Assembly: GCA_016872355.1 (NCBI GenBank)
Contig: VGZY01000006.1
Span: forward strand, 1-64,000
Reading direction: 5' to 3'
Origin: SAR202 cluster bacterium
GTDB taxonomy: Bacteria; Chloroflexota; Dehalococcoidia; Lucifugimonadales; VGZY01
DNA: 64,000 nt
The translations under genes and the position numbers were made by a program. Below are positions 1 to 8,747 of the stretch, piece after piece (within the stretch, counting starts at the first letter, position 1; every line of letters starts with the position of its first letter). The notes under the pieces were generated by a model, which saw nothing but the letters and a program-made list of their open reading frames with translations, had not been told where the DNA came from and did no database searches.

Positions 1-47
1 CCAGATCACCCTTGGAGATCGAGACTGATTCAACCAAAACCAGTCGT

Positions 48-92
48 ACTGACAAAATCACTGAGCAGTAAGACTGACAAAGTCACTGAGCA
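48..92. repeat. Two tandem copies of a 20-bp motif near the window edge
   Basis: The motif actgacaaaatcactgagca at 48-67 recurs at 73-92 with one mismatch, a period of 25 bp. Short spaced subterminal repeats of this kind occur at ends of some insertion sequences (IS21-type elements), so the window may begin just beyond an element end. No transposase is visible inside the window here, so this origin is only a guess. Confidence 0.45.
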
Positions 93-209
93 TTGACATT
101 CGCGCATACTTGGATGCGGCGATAAGTACCAATTGGGCCATTCTAATAAGTATAAATCGAAAGATACGACATACGCAAAGTGTTCTATTTATATTTCGGA
201 TATTCGAAT

Positions 210-245
210 TATCTCTCCATCGCAGAGTGCTGCGAAGGAGAGATA
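210..245 (-). terminator. Stem-loop downstream of the rny operon
   Basis: Arms tatctctcc (210-218) and ggagagata (237-245), one A-A mismatch, then tcgcag/ctgcga around a 4-nt loop. It sits 25 bp past the stop of the last minus-strand gene of the operon. No clear T-run follows on the minus strand, so it could act in RNA stability instead of termination. Confidence 0.55.
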
Positions 246-269
246 GTGAAGTTAAAGTGCGAGAGGCGG

Positions 270-761
270 CTAGCGAAGCCTCATGAATGCCATGTAGGCG
301 GCGAGGCCCCAACCTGCCAGATCGTATATTGAGTTGGCCGCACGGGGACCGCCCAGATATATAACGATGCCGAATGCAATTAGGATACCGCCGATTGCGA
401 CGATTTGCAGCGTTCTTCCCCGTTTTCGGTTGGCGGCTATGCTGACGCCCTCGCCCATAACATACCCGAATCCGGCAAGGGCAAGGATGTACACGAAGAT
501 AATGGGGATCACGGAAAGGATAATGAGCGATGCAATCGCCCCGGCGGCGGCCAGGACGACGGCGGCGCCGATAGCCTTGAGCAGATGAACGGGCGCGGCG
601 GAATAGACGGGCGACTTGATTACGCGGGCGCAGTCCCGGCAGCGAGCACCGACTGGAGTCTGCACCATGCAACGAGGGCAGATCAGGGTCTCGCACTTTC
701 CGCACCGGAGCGCAGTGGGCACATTGGGATGGCGGGCGCAGAAGCTAGTCGCCGTTGACAT
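270..761 (-). CDS. B-box-like zinc-finger membrane protein
   Basis: 163 residues. The N-terminal 45 residues hold C8-x2-H11, C20-x2-C23, C28-x2-C31 and C41-x2-C44, a pattern typical of bacterial B-box-type zinc fingers that precede membrane segments. After a short linker come hydrophobic stretches at about 60-105 and 118-158, which suggests three or four transmembrane helices. It is the last gene of the minus-strand rny-ymdB-PHP-plsY run and its ATG overlaps the plsY stop by 17 bp, so it is probably translationally coupled. Its function is unknown; the zinc finger probably faces the cytoplasm and could bind protein, lipid or nucleic acid. Confidence 0.8.
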   Translation of the reverse strand: MSTATSFCARHPNVPTALRCGKCETLICPRCMVQTPVGARCRDCARVIKSPVYSAAPVHLLKAIGAAVVLAAAGAIASLIILSVIPIIFVYILALAGFGYVMGEGVSIAANRKRGRTLQIVAIGGILIAFGIVIYLGGPRAANSIYDLAGWGLAAYMAFMRLR

Positions 762-1443
762 GGGTGGCTCCTTCCTGGGTCGCCGGCGCGCGGCGGGTCC
801 ACGTTTGTCGCTTTGGGACGTCGCGGTCCCAGAGCAGGCGGTAGAAGAGCAGGGAAGGGAGGCTGTAGCCGTCCTTCGGCAACTCCCAGTTAGCCGTCAG
901 CCGCTTGGCCACGAGCACAAGCCCTATCGCTGCGGTCATGTAGACCACCGCCGGCGGCCGGTCGAAGTACCAGGCCAGCGGCGGCAACGTAATGAGCGCC
1001 AGAATGGTCCAGAACGCGGTGTCCTTGAGAAGGAGCCTGCCCAGCAGGAGCATGACGATCGTCTCAAGCACCATCTCCTGGTACAGGCCGAATCCGAGAA
1101 GGACGCCGATGCCTGTTGCGACGCCGCGGCCGCCGGTGAAGCCGATGTAGACGGACCAGTTGTGGCCTATGATCGCCGCGAGGCCAACGAGGACCTGGTA
1201 CTCGATGTCCAGCCCGGCGGCCTTCGCCGCCCAAACGGGTACGGCGCCCTTGACGACGCAGTCGAAGACACCGAGGGAGAGGCCGATCTTCTTGCCCACG
1301 TGCTCGGTCAGGTTCGACGCGCCTACATTGCCGGACCCGTACTTGCGGATGTCGATGCCGCGCAGGTATTTGCCGGCGAGGTACGCCGTTGGGAATGCGC
1401 CCCACAGGTACGCGAAGGCTATGGCAAGGATGATGATGAGCAT
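745..1443 (-). CDS. plsY: Glycerol-3-phosphate acyltransferase PlsY
   Basis: 232 residues, close to the usual PlsY length of about 200-220. PlsY transfers an acyl group from acyl phosphate to glycerol-3-phosphate, the first step of phospholipid synthesis, at the inner membrane. Visible family blocks are the N-terminal FPTAYLAGKYLRGIDIR, the catalytic GSGNVGASN motif, and GHNWSVYIGFTGGRGVATG. Several hydrophobic segments fit the seven-helix fold. The start ATG lies one base after the stop of the upstream PHP gene. The C-terminal tail after about residue 200 is longer and more basic than usual. Confidence 0.93.
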   Translation of the reverse strand: MLIIILAIAFAYLWGAFPTAYLAGKYLRGIDIRKYGSGNVGASNLTEHVGKKIGLSLGVFDCVVKGAVPVWAAKAAGLDIEYQVLVGLAAIIGHNWSVYIGFTGGRGVATGIGVLLGFGLYQEMVLETIVMLLLGRLLLKDTAFWTILALITLPPLAWYFDRPPAVVYMTAAIGLVLVAKRLTANWELPKDGYSLPSLLFYRLLWDRDVPKRQTWTRRAPATQEGATHVNGD

Positions 1444-1444
1444 A

Positions 1445-2314
1445 CTAACGCCCGGCAGCCCTCTGCTTCTTCAGGTCGAGCATCTTGTGGTAGACCTCCA
1501 TCGGCGGCCCGGCGGAGCCCGGCGGGGGCTCTCCCGGGTTGCCGGAGGCGTGGTAGTCGCTTCCGCCGCACTGCAGGAGGCCGATCTCGTCGGCGATGGA
1601 AGCGAAGAGCCTGGTCTGCACGTTGCTGAAATTGCCGTAGTGGACTTCTATGCCGGCCAGCCCTTCGGCTTTGAGCTCGCGCAGCGTTTTCTTCAGCGCC
1701 TCCACCTCCTCCGGTCCCGTGCCTTTCATGGCGTATATGGGGTGTGCCATGACAGGCAGGGCGCCGTTCTTGACCAGGAGGCGCACGGACTCCGTCGGCG
1801 AAAGGCGAAGGCGCTCAACGTAGGCGGGACCGTCCTTGCCGAGCCACTTGTCGAAGGCCTCGGACTTGTAGCGGACGTAGCCCTTCTCCACTAGCGCCTG
1901 CGCTATGTGCGGTCGGCCGATGGCGGCGCCGTCGGCTATTTCCAGCACGCGCTCCCACGTAATCCTCAGGCCCAGCCTGTTCAACACCTCCACTGTCTTA
2001 CGGGCTCGCCCCACGCGGTCGTCCCGGAAACCGGCGATGGTCTTCTGGAAGTCCTCGTCATCCAGGTCGATGAAGTAACCGAGCATATGGATCTCGCCGC
2101 CCGGAACATCGGTGCTCAGCTCAATTCCGGGGATGAGCACAAGGTCGCGGAATTTGGAGACGGCCTCGCGCGCCTCGGCGATGCCCTCCGTAGAGTCGTG
2201 GTCTGTGATTGCGATGACCCGAAGGCCCCTGCTCACGCAAAGGCGGACGAGCTCCGTCGGCGACAGAGTCCCGTCGGAAGAAGTCGTGTGAAGATGAAGG
2301 TCAACTTGGGCCAA
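1445..2314 (-). CDS. PHP-domain phosphoesterase (YciV/RNase AM-like)
   Basis: 289 residues starting at TTG, chosen because a GAGG sits 9 bases upstream and the metal motif begins at residue 5. The PHP metal ligands are visible: HLHT (7-10), TDHDST (about 37), the IPGIEL block, MAHP (about 193) and SDYH near the C terminus. Members of this family hydrolyse 3',5'-nucleoside bisphosphates or short RNA 5' ends. Its place between ymdB and plsY, 21 bp after ymdB and downstream of rny, fits a role in RNA turnover, but the substrate cannot be read from sequence. Confidence 0.88.
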   Translation of the reverse strand: MAQVDLHLHTTSSDGTLSPTELVRLCVSRGLRVIAITDHDSTEGIAEAREAVSKFRDLVLIPGIELSTDVPGGEIHMLGYFIDLDDEDFQKTIAGFRDDRVGRARKTVEVLNRLGLRITWERVLEIADGAAIGRPHIAQALVEKGYVRYKSEAFDKWLGKDGPAYVERLRLSPTESVRLLVKNGALPVMAHPIYAMKGTGPEEVEALKKTLRELKAEGLAGIEVHYGNFSNVQTRLFASIADEIGLLQCGGSDYHASGNPGEPPPGSAGPPMEVYHKMLDLKKQRAAGR

Positions 2315-2335
2315 TTTAGCTGCCTCTATGTTTGT

Positions 2336-3106
2336 CTAAAGAACGTCTCGGTCTGTCCGGCGGACACTCGTGGCCTTGCCGGTAGTCTCATCAACTTCAA
2401 ACAGGACGCTGTTGAACCGCAGCGGGCCGCGGTCTTCCACATTCAGCTTGTGGGGAGTCTGGTCCAGGAACCGCACCAGGGCATCCTCGGTCCGGAAGCC
2501 TATGACGGAATTCAGGGTCCCGGCCATGCCCAGGTCGTGAACGAAGCCTGTGCCTTTCGGCAGAATGCGGGCGTCCGCTGTGGGCACGTGCGTGTGCGTC
2601 CCCGCGACGGCGCTCACGCGGCCGTCGAGGTACCAGCCCAGCGCCATCTTTTCGGAAGACGCTTCAGCGTGAAAATCGACGACTATTGCTCTTGGGCGGT
2701 CCTTCAGGCCGGTCAGCAGGGCGTCCACCGCGCGGAACGGGCATTCAACGGTGCCGACGAAGACGCGGCCCAGGAGGTTTATGACCATGACATCCTTAAC
2801 CAGTGCGTGCCCCCGGCCAATGGCGGAAGGCGGGTAGTTGAGGGGCCGCAGGACGGGAAGGTTGGTCTTCAGATGGGGGTATATATCCCGCTGGTCCCAG
2901 ATGTGGTTCCCGGAGGTGATCACGTCCACGCCGGCGGAGAACAGCTCCTTCGCCGTTTCCAGCGTCACCCCGAACCCGCCTGCGGAATTCTCTCCGTTGG
3001 CCGTTACGAAATCGATGGCAAGCTCTTCCTTGAGCGATGGAAGCACGGACTTCACGGCCCTGCGGCCGGGCCGGCCAACCACGTCTCCAATCATCAGAAT
3101 TCGCAA
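2336..3106 (-). CDS. ymdB: YmdB-type metallophosphoesterase (TIGR00282 family)
   Basis: 256 residues from a TTG at 3106, preceded by AAAGGG; the open frame extends to 3217 but the upstream part is unlike the family. The protein begins RILMIGDVVGRPGRRAV, then shows NGENSAGGFG, SGNHIWDQ, VDFHAEASSEK and GTHTHVPTAD, all dimetal-phosphoesterase blocks. Bacillus YmdB hydrolyses 2',3'-cAMP and affects biofilm choice and RNA decay. The gene follows rny, a neighbourhood conserved in many bacteria, which supports a shared RNA-related role. Confidence 0.9.
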   Translation of the reverse strand: MRILMIGDVVGRPGRRAVKSVLPSLKEELAIDFVTANGENSAGGFGVTLETAKELFSAGVDVITSGNHIWDQRDIYPHLKTNLPVLRPLNYPPSAIGRGHALVKDVMVINLLGRVFVGTVECPFRAVDALLTGLKDRPRAIVVDFHAEASSEKMALGWYLDGRVSAVAGTHTHVPTADARILPKGTGFVHDLGMAGTLNSVIGFRTEDALVRFLDQTPHKLNVEDRGPLRFNSVLFEVDETTGKATSVRRTDRDVL

Positions 3107-3194
3107 CGGGTGTCCCTTTGCCGGCCAGCCGGCGGTCGAATTGGATACAAACGGCCACCAGCAATTGTAGCAAATCGTTGTAAGCCGGAAACAG

Positions 3195-3226
3195 TCGTGG
3201 GGGGTGGGCATGCCCACCCCCCACGA
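3195..3226. repeat. 32-bp perfect palindrome between rny and ymdB
   Basis: The two 16-bp halves meet at 3210/3211 with no loop (core gtgggca|tgcccac flanked by G6 and C6). It lies after the rny stop and before the ymdB start, so transcripts across the operon would fold a very stable hairpin there. It could be an attenuating or processing element, or a REP-type repeat. Confidence 0.85.
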
Positions 3227-3262
3227 GAATTCAACCGATACAGGATACCGCGTCCGACTTGT

Positions 3263-4825
3263 CTACTTTGCTACTTCTACGATGCGGCTCTCTCGGATTA
3301 CCGTGACCTTTATCTGGCCAGGGTACGCCAGAGTCTCCTCGATCTTCTTGACTATGTCGCGCGCCATCTGGCTCGCGGCCACGTCGTCGATGCGCTCCGG
3401 CATGACCATCACGCGCATCTCGCGGCCGGCCTGGATGGCGTAGCACTTTTCGACGCCGTCGAAAGCGCGCCCGACCTCTTCCAGGGCCTCCAGCCGCTTG
3501 ATGTAGTGCTCCACCGTGTCTCTGCGCGAGCCCGGCCGTGCGGCGCTGATCGCGTCCGCGGCGGCCACCAGGAAAGACTCAGGCGAGGAGTGGTCGTCGT
3601 CGTGGTGCTCCTTGATGCACGAGACGACGTGCGGCTGGACGTTTGCCTTCACCGCTACATCCGCGCCGATCTCGGCGTGAGGGCCGTCAACTTCGTGAGT
3701 GAGCGCCTTGCCGATATCGTGGAGCAGGCCGCCCATCTTGGCCACCTTCACGTTAGCGCCGATTTCCGCGGCCATGATTCCGGCCAGGTGGGCGACTTCG
3801 ATCGAATGCAAAAGCACGTTTTCGCCATAGCTGAAGCGGTACTTCAGCCGGCCCAGGAGCTTGATCATTTCCGGGTTCAGCCCGCGGATGCCGACATCCA
3901 GAACCGTCTGCTCACCGATCTTGCGAATCGTCTCCTGGAGCTCTTTCTCGGTCTTCGACACGGTCTCTTCAATCCTCGCGGGGTGTATCCTGCCGTCGGC
4001 TATCAGCTTCAGGAGCGACAGCCTGGCTACCTCGCGGCGGATCGGGTCAAAACAGGACAGGGTGACGGCTTCCGGGGTGTCGTCGATTATGAGATCGACG
4101 CCGGTAGCCTTTTCTATAGCGCGGATATTGCGCCCTTCACGGCCTATGAGGCGACCTTTCATCTCCTCTGAGGGTAGCGGCACGCTGGTGAGCGTGACGT
4201 CCGAGACCACGTCTGAGGCAAGGCGCTGCGTTGCCTGCGCAATGATGTTGCGCGCCTTGTCGGAGGCATCGGCTTTTGCCTGCTCCTCCATATCGCGGTA
4301 ACGGATCGCCAGCTCATGCTTTATCTCTTCTTCGGCACGGCGCATCAGCTCATTCTTGGCATCGTTCATGGAGAGGAAGGACACTTCCTCCAGCTTCTGG
4401 AGTTGCTTGTTCTTAAGCCCCTCCACCTCTTCCTTAACAGAGGCGACATTCTTCTCGAGGTCGGACATGTCTTTCTCGCGCCGGTCGAGGTTTGTGGAGC
4501 GGCGCTCCACATTCTCCTCGCGGTTCACGAGGCGGCGCTCTGTGCGCTGGATTTCCGCGCGCCGCTCTTTCAACTCGGCTTCGCCCTCGCGGAGCTTGGC
4601 CTCACCTTCAGACTTGATCCTGAGGGCCTCTTCTTTTGCCTCGAGAAGTAACTTTCTTTCCTTTTCCTTTGCCTCTGATATGAGCTTCGATGCTTCCGAC
4701 TGGGCCTCTTCAAACCGTTTGCCAAAGAGCGACTTGTTGCCGAGATAAGCAACAGCTACGCCGACTGCTACTCCTGCAACCAGACCGATGAGGGCGGCGA
4801 GTATCGCAACAACTGGTGAGTCCAC
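3263..4825 (-). CDS. rny: Ribonuclease Y
   Basis: 520 residues, the standard length. RNase Y is a membrane-anchored endoribonuclease that starts mRNA decay. An N-terminal transmembrane helix (about 5-28) is followed by a long charged coiled coil (about 30-200), a KH domain with GRLIGREGRNIRAIE, and an HD domain whose HD pair is H369-D370 within LLHDIGKA. The start is GTG with AAAGGGGG about 10 bases upstream. It leads the minus-strand operon and has a clear promoter at 4891-4919. Confidence 0.97.
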   Translation of the reverse strand: MDSPVVAILAALIGLVAGVAVGVAVAYLGNKSLFGKRFEEAQSEASKLISEAKEKERKLLLEAKEEALRIKSEGEAKLREGEAELKERRAEIQRTERRLVNREENVERRSTNLDRREKDMSDLEKNVASVKEEVEGLKNKQLQKLEEVSFLSMNDAKNELMRRAEEEIKHELAIRYRDMEEQAKADASDKARNIIAQATQRLASDVVSDVTLTSVPLPSEEMKGRLIGREGRNIRAIEKATGVDLIIDDTPEAVTLSCFDPIRREVARLSLLKLIADGRIHPARIEETVSKTEKELQETIRKIGEQTVLDVGIRGLNPEMIKLLGRLKYRFSYGENVLLHSIEVAHLAGIMAAEIGANVKVAKMGGLLHDIGKALTHEVDGPHAEIGADVAVKANVQPHVVSCIKEHHDDDHSSPESFLVAAADAISAARPGSRRDTVEHYIKRLEALEEVGRAFDGVEKCYAIQAGREMRVMVMPERIDDVAASQMARDIVKKIEETLAYPGQIKVTVIRESRIVEVAK

Positions 4826-4890
4826 GTTACTCAGCCCCCTTTCAAGATTGGACTTTATGGTATCTGCGGATACTCAGAAACCACAAGCCA

Positions 4891-4919
4891 ATGTTAAGGC
4901 TGGGTTAGTACAGTGTCAA
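4891..4919 (-). promoter_or_regulatory. Sigma-70-type promoter of the rny operon
   Basis: On the minus strand TTGACA (4914-4919) is followed by a 17-bp spacer and TAACAT (4891-4896). Transcription would start near 4884, about 60 bases before the rny GTG. The -35 matches the consensus exactly and the spacing is ideal. Confidence 0.75.
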
Positions 4920-4936
4920 GCTAAGTAGATATACCT

Positions 4937-6304
4937 TTGGTCACTTCACGGGAAAGGCGATGCGGCTATACAATACAACCCGGTCGAATTACTCAAGGTG
5001 ATGCCGCCATAAACCTCCCCAAGCCTCGCCTGTCCTCCGGAGTCCCTGCGACATTCCGCGCCTTCCACGACTCCAACTACCGTATCATGTGGCCCGCGAA
5101 CGTCCTCTCTCTCATGGCGCGCTGGGGGCAGATGACGATCCTCGGGTGGCTGGTACTGGAGCTAACTGACTCGCCGTGGGCGGTGGCGCTGGTAGGCTTC
5201 TTCGGCAACGTGCCGATGTTCTTTCTCGGGCTTGTCGGCGGCTACCTGGCAGATTCCGTGGACCGTCGCCGTGTGCTCGTCACCACATCTTTCGGCGCAC
5301 TTGTGGTCGCCGTGGCGATGCTGGTTGTGCTGGTGGGTGGCTGGGAGAGGCCGTGGCACTGCTACCTGGCGATAATGACCGTGGGGGTGGGCTGGGCGCT
5401 CGACCTGCCTGTGAGGCGGTCCATGTTCCACGATCTCCTCGGCCGCGGCGGGGTGACCAACGCGATGGCGCTGGACTCAATGGGCCAGAGTGGGGCGGTG
5501 ATCCTGGGTCCTGCCGTTGCGGGTGTCCTGATAGCGACGGTGGGATTCGAAGGCGCCTATACGTTTGTCACCGGCTGCTACCTTGTCTCGTTCCTTCTGC
5601 TAAATCGCCTGCATCTTTCGCACATGGGCAAGCGGAACCCGGACCGCAAGTCGGGTCACATGCTGAAGGACCTGGGAGTCGGCTTCAGGTACACCTTCAG
5701 CAATCAGACACTTTTCGGGGTCGTTCTGATCACCGTGCTAATGAACACCCTGCTGTTCCCTTACCAGCACATTCTGCCCGTCATTGCCAACAGCGTTCTG
5801 GAGATCGGCCCTGCGCCGACCGGGTTCCTGCAGGCTGCAGCGGGCATGGGCTCTTTCGTGGGGGCCATTTCGCTTGCCTCCCGTGCGAACATTCTCCACC
5901 ACGGGAGAGTCTACGTAGGAGGCTCGGTCCTTGCGCTGGCCTGTCTTATCATCTTTTCACTGTCAAGGTGGTATGCACTCTCATTTCCAATGCTGCTCCT
6001 GCTCGGCCTGGGCACGTCCGGTTTCAGCACCATGCAGCCCACACTGGCGATGCTCGTGTCCAGAGAGGATATGCGCGGCAAGGCGCTGGGTGTTGTGAGC
6101 CTGGGAATAGGGACCGGGCCTATCGGGGCGCTCTACATTGGGGCGCTCGCGGACGCCTTCGGCCCTGCGATGGCGATAACGGTGAACGCGGTTACCGGCC
6201 TTGCTCTGATCCTCATGATCGTGGCCCTTTTGCCCTCCTTGCGAGCTCGGACGATGCCAGACGACCGGCCTGTCTTTATCGGGGCCGGGCGCCCAAAGCC
6301 TTGA
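4937..6304 (+). CDS. MFS transporter, EntS/MFS_3-like
   Basis: 455 residues with about twelve hydrophobic segments. The motif ADSVDRRRVLV in the first cytoplasmic loop matches MFS motif A. The domain order and the FRAFHDSNYRIMW start resemble EntS-like exporters (MFS_3). The only start codon in frame before the first helix is a TTG at 4937, since a TAA lies 15 bases upstream. The gene is divergent from rny and alone on its strand. The substrate is unknown. Confidence 0.85.
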   Translation: MVTSRERRCGYTIQPGRITQGDAAINLPKPRLSSGVPATFRAFHDSNYRIMWPANVLSLMARWGQMTILGWLVLELTDSPWAVALVGFFGNVPMFFLGLVGGYLADSVDRRRVLVTTSFGALVVAVAMLVVLVGGWERPWHCYLAIMTVGVGWALDLPVRRSMFHDLLGRGGVTNAMALDSMGQSGAVILGPAVAGVLIATVGFEGAYTFVTGCYLVSFLLLNRLHLSHMGKRNPDRKSGHMLKDLGVGFRYTFSNQTLFGVVLITVLMNTLLFPYQHILPVIANSVLEIGPAPTGFLQAAAGMGSFVGAISLASRANILHHGRVYVGGSVLALACLIIFSLSRWYALSFPMLLLLGLGTSGFSTMQPTLAMLVSREDMRGKALGVVSLGIGTGPIGALYIGALADAFGPAMAITVNAVTGLALILMIVALLPSLRARTMPDDRPVFIGAGRPKP

Positions 6305-6679
6305 CAGCCCACATGCGCACAGCGCTCCCGATTCTAGTTCACCCATTTCACGCTTAAGCCAAAGGACGAGCGCCTCAGGTATGACTAGGTTCGAATGGCT
6401 AGAGAAGTAGTCCCTTAGCTGCTTCAAGCCGCCCTTCGAATGGGGTTGAACGTCGTACCACCCATCTTCAGACTAGTCTTTTCTACACGTTGTGTCCTCG
6501 AATGGTTAGTCCCGGACCTAACCCCAGGCGTAACATACATATACAGTCCGCCTACCGCCAAAACGGTATCACCACGGCAGGATTCCGCGCCTAGAGTTCC
6601 CTGTAAGCGGGAGAGCTAGCCCATGCGCGTTGTGCGCTGTGCTGCTCAAAACCTACGTGAGGGAAGGAAGGCAGCGGAG
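6305..6679. other. Intergenic, no feature recognised
   Basis: Between the MFS gene and the next signal-peptide protein I see no convincing reading frame, hairpin or RNA gene. Base composition is more AT-rich than the flanking genes, as expected for a regulatory gap. Confidence 0.6.
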
Positions 6680-7378
6680 ATGATTACCACAGGGAAGACT
6701 CGAGTCCGGGCCGGCCTCGTCGGCATCATAGTGCTGGCTGTGATCGCAATGCTCCTGGCCGACGGGCCCAGGACCGTTCATGCCGAAACTCGTGACACGA
6801 CCGTCCCGGTCGGTGCCGCGTGGAGTCACTTCGAAGGCACTCAGGCCCCTCCGTCGTGGACGGCGACCCCGTTCCCGACATCTGCGCATCCGTTTTTCGC
6901 GACGCCCGATCCGACGTTTACGCCCGCGCCGACGTCTACGGAGCCGATGGTGCAGGTGCTTGCTTCTCTCTTTGAGTCGTTAGTTCGATTGCTCTTCAGC
7001 CGGTCGCAGGCGGATGCGGCAGACGATGATGACGACGATGATGAAAAGAGGGCTAAAGGGAAGGGGAAGGACGAGAAAGGCAGAGGGAAAGACAAAGATG
7101 ATCAGGCGGACGGGACATGCCGTTCAACAGCCTTCTCCAGGGCAGGGTATCTCACTCCAAGTGTGACCCCTCGCGCAGCCATGAAGACAACGTATGAAAG
7201 CCAGAGGCCATGGTTGCCGAACGCTGGCACCAGCGCGAGCGTGAGCGCAACGAAAATCGCGAGTGATACCGCCATTCCGTTGCGCATTGCCGCGGTTCGA
7301 GTTGCCCCAATGAAGATCCCGTCCAGTTGGAAGCTCCAGACGGAAATGAGTGGGGAGATGGCCACCCATGCCAGGTAA
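6680..7378 (+). CDS. Small exported protein with Asp/Lys-rich tail; C-terminal part antisense to MATE gene
   Basis: The ATG at 6680 has a GGAAGGAAGG upstream and gives 232 residues. A signal peptide or anchor (about 8-27) is followed by a Thr/Pro-rich stretch, a hydrophobic helix and a run of seven Asp with alternating Lys/Gly, ending near position 7104. Beyond that the frame stays open for 276 bp only because it lies opposite the MATE gene, and the composition no longer looks like a protein. The true product may end near the overlap, through a lost stop or frameshift. Function is unknown. Confidence 0.45.
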   Translation: MITTGKTRVRAGLVGIIVLAVIAMLLADGPRTVHAETRDTTVPVGAAWSHFEGTQAPPSWTATPFPTSAHPFFATPDPTFTPAPTSTEPMVQVLASLFESLVRLLFSRSQADAADDDDDDDEKRAKGKGKDEKGRGKDKDDQADGTCRSTAFSRAGYLTPSVTPRAAMKTTYESQRPWLPNAGTSASVSATKIASDTAIPLRIAAVRVAPMKIPSSWKLQTEMSGEMATHAR

Positions 7379-8403
7379 CGACCGGCCTCTGCCCGCAACT
7401 CCGGTATGTTTGTCAACAGCCTGACCATGACGTCGCCGGCTGAGAAGTAGACTACCGAATAGAGCGCGGCGCACGCCGCGGCGGCCGCCGTGGTGATCGT
7501 CACGGCCGTCCGGAGCGCCGCGCGGTCGCCCGCGCCTTTCGCTTCGCCTACCAGCGTCTCCGACGCGTGCGCGAATCCGTCGAGTCCGAACGCCATGAAT
7601 GCCTGGAACTGGAAGAGCAGGGCATTCGACGCTAGCGCCACTGTGCCGATCTGCGCGCCCCTGTTGGTCACCCAGAGCCACGCGCCGATGAGGCAAAGCG
7701 TCCGGATGAAGATATCGCGGTTGACCGAGAAAAGCCTCCGGAGCGCGGACCGATCGAGGATGCGCGCCCTTTCCCATCGCCCGGGGAACTCGGACCTGGC
7801 GAGCCTGAGCACAATGAAAATGCCGAATGCCGCGGCCGCCCACTCGGCAATTACCGTTCCCGCCGCCACCCCATGTATGCCCCATCCGAAGCCGAGCACG
7901 AAGAGGAGGTCCAGCAGTATGTTGAGGCCGTTGGTGAACAGGGAGATGACGAGGGTGACATGCGCCCGCTGCACTCCCAGGGTCCAGCCCAGGAAGGCGT
8001 ACCCCATGAGCACCGCCGGCGCGCTCCAGATGCGGATGTTGAAGTACGCCCGCGCGGACTCCGCAACGTCGTCGGCCGGGCCGATCAGCGGCAGGGCAAT
8101 ACGGCCGATGAGGGGATGCAGCACGATGAGCGCCGTGCCGATTGCGGCGCCCAGCAGGAGTGTCCTCCCAAGTATCGCTCGGATTTCGCCGGGGTCACGA
8201 GCGCCGAAAGCCTGGGCGGTCAGCCCGCCTGTCCCCATGCGGAGGAACCCGAATCCCCAGAACAGGAGTGTAAACAGGGTTGCGCCCACAGCCACGGCCC
8301 CCAGGTAGGCTGGGTCCGGCAGGTGGCCGACCACCGCCGTGTCCACGATGCCCAGGAGCGGCGTTGTGACGTTTGACAGTATCATCGGGACGGCAAGCCG
8401 CAC
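7102..8403 (-). CDS. MATE-family efflux transporter, DinF type
   Basis: 433 residues, with about twelve membrane segments. The N-terminal AVPMILSNVTTPLLGIVDTA and the VGHL that follows match the DinF branch of MATE pumps, which exchange Na+ or H+ for cationic drugs or toxic metabolites. The start is GTG at 8403; a TAA lies 16 codons upstream and no ATG intervenes, so the N terminus may be a few residues longer from an unusual start. The 3' end overlaps a convergent frame by 276 bp, but this gene has much the better coding character. Confidence 0.9.
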   Translation of the reverse strand: MRLAVPMILSNVTTPLLGIVDTAVVGHLPDPAYLGAVAVGATLFTLLFWGFGFLRMGTGGLTAQAFGARDPGEIRAILGRTLLLGAAIGTALIVLHPLIGRIALPLIGPADDVAESARAYFNIRIWSAPAVLMGYAFLGWTLGVQRAHVTLVISLFTNGLNILLDLLFVLGFGWGIHGVAAGTVIAEWAAAAFGIFIVLRLARSEFPGRWERARILDRSALRRLFSVNRDIFIRTLCLIGAWLWVTNRGAQIGTVALASNALLFQFQAFMAFGLDGFAHASETLVGEAKGAGDRAALRTAVTITTAAAAACAALYSVVYFSAGDVMVRLLTNIPELRAEAGRYLAWVAISPLISVWSFQLDGIFIGATRTAAMRNGMAVSLAIFVALTLALVPAFGNHGLWLSYVVFMAARGVTLGVRYPALEKAVERHVPSA

Positions 8404-8462
8404 GACTCGCCGGCCGAGGGGCGCCTGGGTCTGATGGTGCGTGGGAATGCTCCGGTGTTACG

Positions 8463-8747
8463 TCAGTCGAGGTTGGCCAGCGCGGCAATCGTCATCGCGC
8501 AGTCCGACGAGTATGACAGTCTCGCGGCCGGATGTACAGGGCCCGCCTGCGCGGGACGCGGGTCCCAGAGACCATCGTCGCTCTGCCTGCTGACGAGCAC
8601 GTCTCCAAGCTGCCTTGCTTTCGCCAGGAGGTCCTCGTCGCCAGGATAGTCATCACGGCCAGTCCGCCGAGGAGGAAGGTAGGAGCCGACCTCGCCGCCC
8701 GGATAATTCGTGTCATCGTTGGGACAAAGCTGCTGGTTGGCATCACG
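8463..8747 (-). pseudogene. C-terminal remnant of an alpha/alpha-toroid-like protein
   Basis: A 94-codon minus-strand frame with no start codon before its last third. Codon use is strongly coding-like (G/C third positions) and the translation is protein-like: DEDLLAKARQLGDVLVSRQ, then SDDGLWDPRP and PAARLSYSSDCAMTIAAL, ending ANLD. The 'SRQSDDGLWD' and 'YSSDCAMTIAALANL' patterns resemble helix pairs of alpha/alpha-barrel enzymes (terpene cyclase, uronyl hydrolase and similar). A TGA at 8748-8750 closes the frame upstream and no continuation is apparent, so this is a truncated gene. Confidence 0.55.

Noticed and set aside
1907-4171. Plus-strand open frame of 754 codons
   Set aside because: It lies exactly opposite ymdB and rny; its translation has no family features and high His/Arg/Val content typical for antisense of GC-rich genes.
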